Of a stretch of 64,000 nt of DNA, positions 16,213-24,440 are shown one piece after another. The translations under genes were made by a program, and so were the position numbers. The notes under the pieces were generated by a model, which searched no databases, was not told the DNA's origin, and saw nothing but the letters and a program-made list of their open reading frames with translations. This stretch comes from Gaoshiqia sp050178015 (GTDB lineage Bacteria > Bacteroidota > Bacteroidia > Bacteroidales > Prolixibacteraceae): the NCBI GenBank assembly GCA_050178015.1, contig JBFXGM010000019.1, positions 30,898 through 94,897 of the forward strand, given 5' to 3'. The number at the start of each line of letters is the position of its first letter. Positions within the stretch are counted from its first letter, which is position 1.

Positions 16213-16656
16213 ATGAAAACCCGATCAATTTACAGGCAAGTTACCGGACAACTGGACGCTTTGAAGTCAATTCCCCTGTTCATAATCCGGCTTGTATTGG
16301 CCTACGGGTTTTATGGACCGGCCACCATGAAACTCGGAAATATACAGAGTATCGCCGACTGGTTTGGCAGCATGGGCTTTCCTTTTCCCCTGTTAAACGC
16401 GTATTTGGCAACGGTAACCGAATCTTTGGGGGTGGTCTTGTTGCTGCTGGGATTGGGCACCCGCATCATTTCCATTCCGCTGATGGTAACCATGCTGGTT
16501 GCCATCTTTGCGGTCCACTTTCCAAACGGGTTTGCTGCCGACGACAACGGGTTCGAAATTCCGCTGTATTACCTGGTCATGTTGTTTACCCTGCTGATTT
16601 ATGGGGGCGGAAAAATCAGTGTCGATCAGTTGATTGCAAAAAAGATGAATGGATGA
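16213..16656 (+). CDS. hvfX: DoxX family membrane protein, HvfX-like
   Basis: 147 residues with four hydrophobic helices. RLVLAYGFYGPATMKLGNIQ, IADWFGSMGFPFPLLNAYLA, TESLGVVLLLLGLGTRIISI and NGFEIPLYYLVMLFTLLIYG are the blocks of the DoxX branch that accompanies HvfA/bufferin operons (HvfX). These proteins are required with the MNIO genes in known loci; a role in copper handling or quinone-linked redox chemistry in the inner membrane has been proposed. It closes the cluster, 78 bp after the GDCCVxC gene, and converges with the DUF6266 gene after 43 bp. Confidence 0.88.
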   Translation: MKTRSIYRQVTGQLDALKSIPLFIIRLVLAYGFYGPATMKLGNIQSIADWFGSMGFPFPLLNAYLATVTESLGVVLLLLGLGTRIISIPLMVTMLVAIFAVHFPNGFAADDNGFEIPLYYLVMLFTLLIYGGGKISVDQLIAKKMNG

Positions 16657-16699
16657 AGATATCGACCCCACCAATGACCAGGTTAGCTTGCAGGTGAAA

Positions 16700-17344
16700 T
16701 CATGCCTTCGGCAATGCCTGTCCGAGCGGGAAAAAGCGGTCGGGCGAATAGCTTTTGCGGTCAGGAGCCGCAAAGAAAACAAACAGCCCTTCGCAAGGTA
16801 ACGCCTCCGGCTGAAGGGTCAGGCTGCCACCGGCCCGGGCACGCTGGATGCCGCTTGAATACGGGCCCTGCAATTCATTCCCCGACACGGTCACATACAG
16901 AAGCTCATCGTCCATGCCTTGTCCCGAATAAAAGTCGCCGTTGTGCCAGCTTAGCTCCACCCGGGCCGGATCTTGTTCCGCCAGCCTGACATTCAGCTGA
17001 AAAGGAAGGTTCAGCGTGCCATCCGCCACATGCAGCAGCGACAGGTCTTCCAGGGTGCCGCCCGGGCCAAAGGCCGGCATGTTGGCTTTCAGAAACCGCT
17101 GATAGCCGCTGCTGCGCCCTTCCCGCTGGTTCCAGATCGGCCGGATCAGCGTTTGTTGATGCTGGCGGCAAAAGGCGCTCACGGCCTTAAACCGCTGCCG
17201 GTGCTGCACTTGTCGCTCCGACCACGAATCGGGTTTATATGTGGGGGCCGTCCGGATATAGGTGGTGTCGCCCCGTTTGACCACGACTACCGGACCGAGT
17301 TTCCCCGATACCGAGCCCAGGATTCCTTCAATTATCTTAGCCAT
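16700..17344 (-). CDS. DUF6266 family protein
   Basis: 214 residues without a signal peptide. It begins with MAKIIEGILGSVSGKLGPVV and TTYIRTAPTYKPDSWSERQ, the conserved opening of DUF6266, a family found almost only in Bacteroidota and sometimes near tape-measure or repeat genes. The later part is predicted mostly beta (LELSWHNGDFYSG-like strands). Function is unknown. It converges with the HvfX-like gene and diverges from the 10-PAS gene. Confidence 0.8.
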   Translation of the reverse strand: MAKIIEGILGSVSGKLGPVVVVKRGDTTYIRTAPTYKPDSWSERQVQHRQRFKAVSAFCRQHQQTLIRPIWNQREGRSSGYQRFLKANMPAFGPGGTLEDLSLLHVADGTLNLPFQLNVRLAEQDPARVELSWHNGDFYSGQGMDDELLYVTVSGNELQGPYSSGIQRARAGGSLTLQPEALPCEGLFVFFAAPDRKSYSPDRFFPLGQALPKA

Positions 17345-17405
17345 ACCAAGTCCAAGTATTAAAAGTTATTACTGTATTTCTTAAACGTATCTTCAGTGTA
17401 AAAAG

Positions 17406-17449
17406 ATACAGAAGAAATACAGAATATACACAGAATATATACAGAAGAT
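17406..17449. repeat. Four 11-bp direct repeats (ATACAGAAnnn)
   Basis: The octamer ATACAGAA starts at 17406, 17417 and 17439, with the variant ACACAGAA at 17428, so four copies stand exactly 11 bp apart. They lie between the divergent DUF6266 and 10-PAS genes. Helically phased direct repeats of this kind can bind a dimeric or oligomeric regulator; a small minisatellite is the alternative. Confidence 0.6.
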
Positions 17450-17535
17450 AAGGAGATGGTCTGGTTCAAGTTTCTTTTAAAACATACACAGTGGCTCATA
17501 TTTTTTCCCTATTTTGGGGTGTTTAACTTTTTTTG

Positions 17536-20500
17536 ATGAAGACGGAGGGAACGCCTGATATGCACAAGAATGAGCCTGACTTACACACCCTGATTGGCAA
17601 CCTGAACGGGGTGGTTTACCGCTGCCTGATCGATACGAACTGGACTATGGATTATATCAGTGATGCCGTAGAAGGGATCAGCGGCTATCCGGCATCCGAC
17701 TTTCTGGGAAACCGCATCCGAACTTACGCTTCCATCATTCATCCCGACGACCGGGACCGGGTGTGGAAAGAGATTCGCGAAGCATTGGACAGGAACCGGC
17801 CTTTCACCATCGAATACCGGATGATCACCAGGGAGGGGGCGACAAAATGGGTATGGGAGCGTGGCCGCCGCATGAACGGGAATGGCGGTGAAGAGTGGCT
17901 GGAAGGTTTTCTGGAGGACATTTCGTCGTTGAAAAAGACCGAAAATGCATTACGGGAAAGTGAAGAAAACCTGCGCATCACGCTGAATTCGATAGCCGAT
18001 GCCGTGATTGCCACGGACATCCGGGGGAGGGTGGTCCGCATGAACCCACTGGCCGAGAAGCTTACCGGCTGGACTTTTGCCGAGGTGAACGGCAAAGACT
18101 TGTCGTCCTTCTTCCACATTGTACATGCCCATACCGGGGAGGCGGTTACCAACCCCGTTTCGGTGGTGCTCGAAACCGGCCAGGTGGTAGGTCTGGCCAA
18201 TCATACCAAATTGATAAGCCGTGATGGAACTGCTTACCAGATTTCTGATTCGGGCTCGCCCATTTACAACTCCCGGGGACAGATCACCGGGGTAGTATTG
18301 GTTTTCCGCGATGTGACAGCGGACTATCGCATGCAGGAAACCTTGCGGGAACAGGAAAAGGGTTACCGGATGATGTTCGAAAAAAATCCGCAGTCCATGT
18401 GGATCTATGACCTTGAAACCCTGGCTTTTTTAAAGGTCAACGAAGCGGCCATGGTCCATTACGGTTACACGGAGGAAGAATTCCTTTCGATGACCATCAA
18501 GGATATTCGTCCGACTGATGATATCCCCGCCTTGCTGGACGATGTTGAAAATACCCGTAAAGACTATAATCTGGCTGGAGAATGGCGTCATCTTAAAAAG
18601 AACGGTGAAATCATTTTTGTTGAGATCATCTCTCATTCCATCCTGTTTAATAAACGTCGGGCCCGGCATGTACTCGTGAAGGATATTACCGGCCGCAAAC
18701 TGGCCGAAAATAAGCTGACAGAGAGCGAACAGAAATATAAAAACCTGTTTGATAGTATTCGCGACTCAATTCTGGTTGCCGACACCCAACGAAAAATCGT
18801 CCGGTGTAATCCGGCCTTCACCGAATTGTTCGGATACACGGAGAGCGACGTTACCGGGCAGGAGACTGGTTGTCTGTACAAGGATCAGGAGGAATATGAA
18901 GAAATGGGACGGAGGATTCGTGAAAACATGGGCAATCCCGGTTTTATCCTCACGGTAACCTATCGAAAAAAGAGCGGCGAGCTTTTCCCCGGCGAAACCA
19001 ATGTGTTCTACCTGAGGAACAGAAACGGGGAAATTGAAGGGTTTATCGGGATTATCCGCGATGTTACCCAACAAAAAAAGCTGCAGGACGAATTGATCCA
19101 CCGGCAAAACCTGATGCAGTACATCATCCAGCATGACCCGAATGCCATTTCGGTTCTCGACAAAGACCTTCGTTATGTGTATGTGAGCGAACGGTATTTG
19201 AACGACTACCGGTTGAAGGATACCGATATCATCGGGAAGCACCATTACGCGGTTTTTCCGGATGTCCCGCAAAAATGGAAGGACATTCATGCCCGGGTGT
19301 TGCAAGGGGAGGTACTGGCATCGGAAGAGGATTTGTTTGAACGGCATGATGGCAGCCTGGATTATGTCAGGTGGATTTGCCGGCCCTGGTATAAAGGGGA
19401 AAATGAAATCGGCGGAATTGTTTTATATACAGAGGTCATCACCGAACGGAAAAAAATAGAGCACGAACTTCGCCTGAATGAAGAACGTTTCCGGGAGATG
19501 GTTGAGAACGCCCCGGATCCCATTTTCATTCAATCCGAAATGAAATTTGTCTATCTGAACCCGGCAGCCTGTCGCCTTTTTGGCGTTAAATCGGCACAGC
19601 AGCTGATCGGTGAGCCGGTGATGGAGCGTTTTCATCCCGACTACCATGCCGTTGTCCGGGAGCGGATCCGCCTGCTAAATGAAGGACGCCAGCCGGTACA
19701 CGAATTGCTGGAGCTTCGGTTTTTGCGTATGGACGATTCGGAAGTTTGGGTAGAAACGGCCGGTGAGCCCATTGTTTACGAAGGGAAAAACAGCTCCCTG
19801 GTATTTGTGCGCGACGTTTCCTTACGCAAGCAAGCCGAAAAAGCGCTCAAAGAGAGTGAGCAGCGCTGGCAGTTTGCCCTCGAAGGTGCCGGCGATGGCG
19901 TATGGGACTGGAACCTGCAAACCAACGAGGTTTTCTTCTCGGACCAATGGAAAGGAATGCTGGGGTTTCGGCCCGAGGAGGTGAAAAACGACTTTTCGGA
20001 ATGGCGAAAACGCGTTCATCCGGATGATTTGGAACGGGCGCTCATCGACATTCAGAAACATCTGTCGGGGGAAAAGCCGGTTTACCAGAACGAACACCGC
20101 CTGAAATGTAAAGACGGAACGTATAAGTGGATCCTTGACCGGGGCAAAGTGGTGGCGCATGATTTGACGGGAATTCCGATCCGGATGATCGGGACTCATT
20201 CGGATATCCATGAGAAGAAACTGGCCGAAATTCGATTGAACGAGGCAACCGATTTATTGACACTAGCCTATGATGCCGCCGATCTTGGGGTGTGGAGGCA
20301 TGACATCCTGAGCGACCAGGTTTATTTGGATGAGCGGGCCCGGGTGTATTACGGATTTGGTGCCGGAGATGTAAGCCTGGCGGAGGTGATCAGTCATGTT
20401 TATCCGGAGGACGTCTCCCACTTGCAGGCTGAAATGGCCCGGGTGATTCAACCCGGGAGCAGCGGGGAAACCAATATTCAATACCGGGTGGTCCATCAGG

Positions 20501-21540
20501 ACGGTTCGGTGCATTGGCTGGATATTTTTACCAAAATCAATTTTGAAGGAGAAGGGGAGGGCCGCAAGCCTGCTTTTGGCTACGGCACGGTGCAGGACAT
20601 CACCCGGCGTAAGGAGACCGAACTCCGGCTCGAGACTACCCAGTTTGGTATCGATCATGCCCGGATTGGCGTTTTCCAGGTGGAAGAAGACGGCACGATC
20701 GTTTACGTGAATCAACATGCGGCTGACAATCTTGGCTATTCGGTGGACGAATTGACAGGCAGCTCGCTGTTCGCTATTGAACCAACGTTTAACCTTCAGT
20801 CCTTTCAGGAGCACCGGGCCAAAATCCGGGAACAGGGAAGCAATACCATCAGCTCTTTGCACCGGCGAAAGGATGGTACGGAATTTCCGGTGGAAGTTAC
20901 GGTCAATTATTTCCGGTATAAAGATAAGCTGATGTCCTTTTCGTTTGTGAAAGACATCACCGAGCGGCATCACGCCGAGCAGGCGCTCCGCGACAGTGAG
21001 TTGCGTTTTCGTTTGCTGGCTGGCTCGGCGCCGGTTGGCATTGTCATTTCCGACCGTGAACAACGTACTTTGTTTGCCAACCAGCGTTTTACCGAAATTG
21101 TTGGCTACACCCGGGAAGATCTGCCCTCTGCCGATGCCTGGTGGTTGTTGGTGTACCCGGATGAGAGCTCGCGAAACGAAATCAAACAGCGTTGGAGCCA
21201 GGCCATTCGGCAAGCCCGGGAAAGCCGGGAAAGGGTTGCCCCCATGGAGTTTCCGGTTACCTGCAAGGACGGGACAGTCCGTCAGGTTGAGTTCCGGCTG
21301 GCTTCGACCGGCGAACTGAATTTTGTGATCATGACGGATATCACCCAACGAAAGAAAACAGACGAAGACCTTCGGAAGCTGACCGACGAGCTGGAAAAGC
21401 AGGTGGCCGAAAAAACCAGGGAGTTGCAGGAACGGGTGAATGAACTGCAGCGGTTTTACGATGCCACCATTGAGCGGGAATTCCGCATCAAGGAACTGCG
21501 CGATGAACTGCTAAAGTTGAAAGGGGGCAGGCATGTGTAG
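17536..21540 (+). CDS. Ten-PAS-domain protein without kinase domain
   Basis: 1334 residues from the ATG at 17536 (an in-frame TTG precedes it). I count ten PAS/PAC units by their recurring ends, such as EDISSLKKTENALRESEE, FRDVTADYRMQETLREQE, VKDITGRKLAENKL and TDITQRKKTDEDLRKL. The protein closes with a 45-residue coiled coil. No membrane segment, HisKA, HATPase, GGDEF or receiver domain is present, so it senses but cannot phosphorylate by itself. The last 8 bp overlap the start of the next gene, a histidine kinase, which argues that the two are made together and probably act as one split sensor. Ligands are unknown. Confidence 0.9.
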   Translation: MKTEGTPDMHKNEPDLHTLIGNLNGVVYRCLIDTNWTMDYISDAVEGISGYPASDFLGNRIRTYASIIHPDDRDRVWKEIREALDRNRPFTIEYRMITREGATKWVWERGRRMNGNGGEEWLEGFLEDISSLKKTENALRESEENLRITLNSIADAVIATDIRGRVVRMNPLAEKLTGWTFAEVNGKDLSSFFHIVHAHTGEAVTNPVSVVLETGQVVGLANHTKLISRDGTAYQISDSGSPIYNSRGQITGVVLVFRDVTADYRMQETLREQEKGYRMMFEKNPQSMWIYDLETLAFLKVNEAAMVHYGYTEEEFLSMTIKDIRPTDDIPALLDDVENTRKDYNLAGEWRHLKKNGEIIFVEIISHSILFNKRRARHVLVKDITGRKLAENKLTESEQKYKNLFDSIRDSILVADTQRKIVRCNPAFTELFGYTESDVTGQETGCLYKDQEEYEEMGRRIRENMGNPGFILTVTYRKKSGELFPGETNVFYLRNRNGEIEGFIGIIRDVTQQKKLQDELIHRQNLMQYIIQHDPNAISVLDKDLRYVYVSERYLNDYRLKDTDIIGKHHYAVFPDVPQKWKDIHARVLQGEVLASEEDLFERHDGSLDYVRWICRPWYKGENEIGGIVLYTEVITERKKIEHELRLNEERFREMVENAPDPIFIQSEMKFVYLNPAACRLFGVKSAQQLIGEPVMERFHPDYHAVVRERIRLLNEGRQPVHELLELRFLRMDDSEVWVETAGEPIVYEGKNSSLVFVRDVSLRKQAEKALKESEQRWQFALEGAGDGVWDWNLQTNEVFFSDQWKGMLGFRPEEVKNDFSEWRKRVHPDDLERALIDIQKHLSGEKPVYQNEHRLKCKDGTYKWILDRGKVVAHDLTGIPIRMIGTHSDIHEKKLAEIRLNEATDLLTLAYDAADLGVWRHDILSDQVYLDERARVYYGFGAGDVSLAEVISHVYPEDVSHLQAEMARVIQPGSSGETNIQYRVVHQDGSVHWLDIFTKINFEGEGEGRKPAFGYGTVQDITRRKETELRLETTQFGIDHARIGVFQVEEDGTIVYVNQHAADNLGYSVDELTGSSLFAIEPTFNLQSFQEHRAKIREQGSNTISSLHRRKDGTEFPVEVTVNYFRYKDKLMSFSFVKDITERHHAEQALRDSELRFRLLAGSAPVGIVISDREQRTLFANQRFTEIVGYTREDLPSADAWWLLVYPDESSRNEIKQRWSQAIRQARESRERVAPMEFPVTCKDGTVRQVEFRLASTGELNFVIMTDITQRKKTDEDLRKLTDELEKQVAEKTRELQERVNELQRFYDATIEREFRIKELRDELLKLKGGRHV

Positions 21541-23746
21541 CGGTAACCGATATTTGTTGCTGATTCTGTTGGTTCTTTTCACCGGATTCCCGCTTTCCGC
21601 CCACCCCACCGATCCGTTGGATTCGTCGGGAAAGTTTACCGACACGATCCTGCTGGCTTCGGAGCCCGACTATCCGCCTTACTGCCAGCTGGATGAGAAT
21701 AATCAGCCAACAGGCTTTGCCGTGGAGCTGTTTCGGGCCAGCGCCGAAGCCGTTGGTTTGGACGTAAAAATTCAGCTTGGCCCCTGGTTGGCCATCAAAA
21801 AATACCTGGCCGAAGGAAAAGTGGATGCGCTGCCCATTGTGGGTCGAACGCCTGAGCGGGAACCGGTTTACGATTTCACCGTTCCTTACCTGACACTGCA
21901 CGGGGCCATCTTTGTGCGAACCGATCATTTGGGCATTCATGCATTGGCCGACTTAAAAGACAAGAAAGTTTTCGTGATGGGCGGTGATAACGCCGAGGAG
22001 TTTGTCCGTCGCGAAAAGGTTAGCGATTTCATCTATACGACCACCACCTTCGACGAGGCCTTTCAGAAGCTGGCCAATGGAGAGGCCGACGCCGTAATTA
22101 CCCAGCGGGTAATCGGACTGAAACTGATCGAGCGACTGAAGCTAACGAAAGTAGTTGCCCTGGATGTTCAACTGCCCGGGTTCCGAACGGAATTTTGTTT
22201 TGCCGTGCGGGAAGGAAACGATGAGTTGCTGGCCCGTTTGAATGAAGGACTTTCCATCGTGATGGCAAACGGGACATTTAACGAACTTCACCGTAACTGG
22301 TTTGGCCCGGTTATCAAGGAAAGGATTTCCACTGTCGATAAGATTCGGGTAGCCCTGTGGGTATTTGTGCCGCTGTTGCTGGTGATGTTCCTGCTGTGGA
22401 TTGTCTTTTTGCGCAAAGAGGTGAAACGGCGCACCCGTCATTTGGAAGAAGAGGTGGTCAGGCATAAAAATACCTGGGAGGAACTTCAGCAACAACAATC
22501 GCTTTTAAAGAAAAAGGAAGCAGAAATTCGTCTGTTGCTCAATTCAACCGCTGAGGGAATTTACGGGGTCGATCATTCGGGGAACTGTACCTTTATGAAT
22601 CAATCGGCCCTGCAAGTGCTGGGGTATGCCGGCGAGCAGGAAGTGATTGGCCGGAATATGCATGATTTGATTCATCATACCCATCCGGACGGGCGGGAAT
22701 TTCATCGGGATGACTGCCGGGTTTACCAGGCGTTAGATGCCGGTAAAGGCACCCATGTGGAGGATGAGGTGTTCTGGCGTTCCGACCATACGTCTTTTCA
22801 GGTGGAATATTTCTCGTATCCCATCCGGCAGGGAGACGACATTTTAGGAACGGTGGTCACCTTTTGGGACATCACCGAACGCAAAAAGGCCGAGGCCGAA
22901 TTGCGTAAGCTGAAAGATCACCTGGAAGAGCAAGTGAACGAGCGCACCGCCCAGCTGGAAGAGCAAATCCGGAAATTGAATAAAAGTCAGCAAGCCCTGT
23001 TGTATATGGTGGAAGACCTGAATGAAGTGACGTTGGAACTGAAAGAAGAGCGCCACAAGCTGGAGTTGTCGAACCAGGAGTTGGATGCTTTTTCGTATTC
23101 CGTGTCGCACGACCTGCGCTCTCCCCTGCGCGCCATCAACGGCTACTCCGAATTCTTGCTGGAGGATTATGCCGAACAGCTGGACGATGAGGGAAAACGC
23201 TTTTTGGATGTCATTCGAAACAATGCCTCAAAGATGGACCGCCTGATTACCGACATGCTGAACCTGTCGCGTATCTCCCGCACGGACATGCGCTTGTCGG
23301 CCATCAACATGACCAAGCTTGCGGGGGCGGTATTTGAGGAAATTGCCACAGCGGCGGAAAAGAACGATTTTGAGCTGGTGGTTGAGGAACTGCCCCAAGT
23401 GCGGGGCGACTATAGCCTGTTGAAGCAGGTGTGGCAAAACCTGATTGCAAATGCATTGAAATACAGTGCCAGATCCGGAGTCAGGAAAATTGAAGTCGGG
23501 GCGAACGAATCGGGCGGTGAAGTTGTTTATTTCGTGAAAGATCATGGCGCCGGATTCGACCCGCGCTACCAGGATAAGCTGTTTGGCGTGTTTCAGCGGC
23601 TCCACAGCGACGATGATTTTGCCGGTACCGGCGTGGGCCTGGCCATCGTTCAGCGCATTGTTCACCGGCATGGCGGGCGTGTTGGGGCCGAGGGCGAAGT
23701 CAACCAGGGCGCCACGTTTTGGTTTGCCTTGCCTGGTGAGTCGTGA
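21533..23746 (+). CDS. Sensor histidine kinase with periplasmic solute-binding domain
   Basis: 737 residues. A signal peptide leads to a family 3 solute-binding domain (about 35-265: ILLASEPDYPPYCQLDENNQ, VDALPIVGRTPEREPVYDF, ADAVITQRVI), a membrane helix at about 285-305, a PAS/PAC unit (about 335-460), a coiled coil, and a HisKA domain with His526 in FSYSVSHDLRSPLRAI. The HATPase domain follows (VWQNLIANALKYS, FVKDHGAGFD, FAGTGVGLAIVQRI). It should sense a small periplasmic molecule such as an amino acid. The start overlaps the 10-PAS gene by 8 bp. The stop codon (23744-23746) lies inside the second unit of a heptamer repeat, so copy-number changes could alter the C-terminus. Confidence 0.93.
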   Translation: MCSGNRYLLLILLVLFTGFPLSAHPTDPLDSSGKFTDTILLASEPDYPPYCQLDENNQPTGFAVELFRASAEAVGLDVKIQLGPWLAIKKYLAEGKVDALPIVGRTPEREPVYDFTVPYLTLHGAIFVRTDHLGIHALADLKDKKVFVMGGDNAEEFVRREKVSDFIYTTTTFDEAFQKLANGEADAVITQRVIGLKLIERLKLTKVVALDVQLPGFRTEFCFAVREGNDELLARLNEGLSIVMANGTFNELHRNWFGPVIKERISTVDKIRVALWVFVPLLLVMFLLWIVFLRKEVKRRTRHLEEEVVRHKNTWEELQQQQSLLKKKEAEIRLLLNSTAEGIYGVDHSGNCTFMNQSALQVLGYAGEQEVIGRNMHDLIHHTHPDGREFHRDDCRVYQALDAGKGTHVEDEVFWRSDHTSFQVEYFSYPIRQGDDILGTVVTFWDITERKKAEAELRKLKDHLEEQVNERTAQLEEQIRKLNKSQQALLYMVEDLNEVTLELKEERHKLELSNQELDAFSYSVSHDLRSPLRAINGYSEFLLEDYAEQLDDEGKRFLDVIRNNASKMDRLITDMLNLSRISRTDMRLSAINMTKLAGAVFEEIATAAEKNDFELVVEELPQVRGDYSLLKQVWQNLIANALKYSARSGVRKIEVGANESGGEVVYFVKDHGAGFDPRYQDKLFGVFQRLHSDDDFAGTGVGLAIVQRIVHRHGGRVGAEGEVNQGATFWFALPGES

Positions 23747-23938
23747 GTCGTGAGTCGTGAGTCGTGAGTCGTGAGTCGTGAGTCGTGAGTCGTGAGTAGT
23801 GAGTAGTGAGTAGTGAGTAGTGAGTAGTGAGTAGTGAGTAGTGAGTAGTGAGTAGTGAGTAGTGAGTAGTGAGTAGCCAATAGCCAATGACCAATAACCA
23901 ACAACCAATAACCAATAACCAATAACCAACAACCAATT
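23736..23938. repeat. Heptanucleotide minisatellite, 29 units in one 7-bp phase
   Basis: Eight GTGAGTC units (23736-23791), twelve GTGAGTA units (23792-23875) and nine units of RCCAAYR type, mostly ACCAATA/ACCAACA (23876-23938), follow with no break in the 7-bp register. The array begins in the last codons of the histidine kinase and ends 13 bp before the response-regulator gene. Such arrays arise by slippage and are expected to vary in copy number. It may affect the kinase stop position and the distance to the next gene. Confidence 0.95.
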
Positions 23939-23951
23939 TTAAAAGCAGCCT

Positions 23952-24395
23952 ATGGACCCGATGAACCAAGTTGAAATTCTGATTGTGGAAGATAATCCGC
24001 ACGATGCAGAGATGGCTTTACGAGCCTTAAAAAAGAACCATGTGAGCAACCAGGTGCTGGTGGTAACTGATGGCGAAGAAGCGCTTGATTTTGTTTTTGC
24101 CCGCGGGAACTATGCCCGCCGGGAAAAGAAATTCCGCCCGAAAATCATCCTGCTCGATTTAAAACTGCCCAAGATCGATGGGCTGCAAGTGTTGAAAGAA
24201 ATAAAGAGTAACCCGGAGACCAAGATTATCCCGGTTATCATGCTCACTTCCAGTAAGGAAGAAACCGATATGGTGAGTAGCTATCAGCTTGGCGTGAACA
24301 GTTACATCGTGAAACCGGTTGATTTTTCCAAGTTTGTTGAAGCTGTGAGGGATTTGGGCCTCTATTGGCTTCTGCTCAATCAGCAGCCCGAATAA
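23952..24395 (+). CDS. Response regulator, single receiver domain (Rcp1-like)
   Basis: 147 residues, only a receiver domain. Phospho-acceptor Asp69 lies in KIILLDLKLPKIDG, the acidic pair is E13-D14 in LIVEDNPHD, and T/S plus K are in MLTSSKEE and IVKPVDF. The loop with ARGNYARREKKFRPK before the acceptor is typical of Rcp1-type regulators partnered with PAS/phytochrome-like kinases. With no output domain it should relay phosphate or act by protein contact. Start could also be the ATG at 23961. It lies directly after the heptamer array and before the hybrid kinase. Confidence 0.92.
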   Translation: MDPMNQVEILIVEDNPHDAEMALRALKKNHVSNQVLVVTDGEEALDFVFARGNYARREKKFRPKIILLDLKLPKIDGLQVLKEIKSNPETKIIPVIMLTSSKEETDMVSSYQLGVNSYIVKPVDFSKFVEAVRDLGLYWLLLNQQPE

Positions 24396-24440
24396 ACGAA
24401 TTTTTCCTTACCTTAGTTTGAGAACCGATAAACAGGATGT

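Noticed and set aside
20263..21348. A 361-codon minus-strand frame opposite the ten-PAS gene
   Set aside because: Shadow frame; the opposite strand has PAS motifs throughout.
21488..21940. Minus-strand 150-codon frame at the junction of the ten-PAS and kinase genes
   Set aside because: Covers coding sequence of both plus-strand genes; no independent support.
23736..23938. Possible CRISPR array
   Set aside because: Units are 7 bp and contiguous, with no spacers and no cas genes.
23662..24002. Minus-strand frames encoding repeated LTTHYSL-type heptapeptides across the minisatellite
   Set aside because: A 7-bp unit without stops is open in all three frames on that strand, so a repetitive peptide is expected by chance; no start signal or conserved flank supports a gene.
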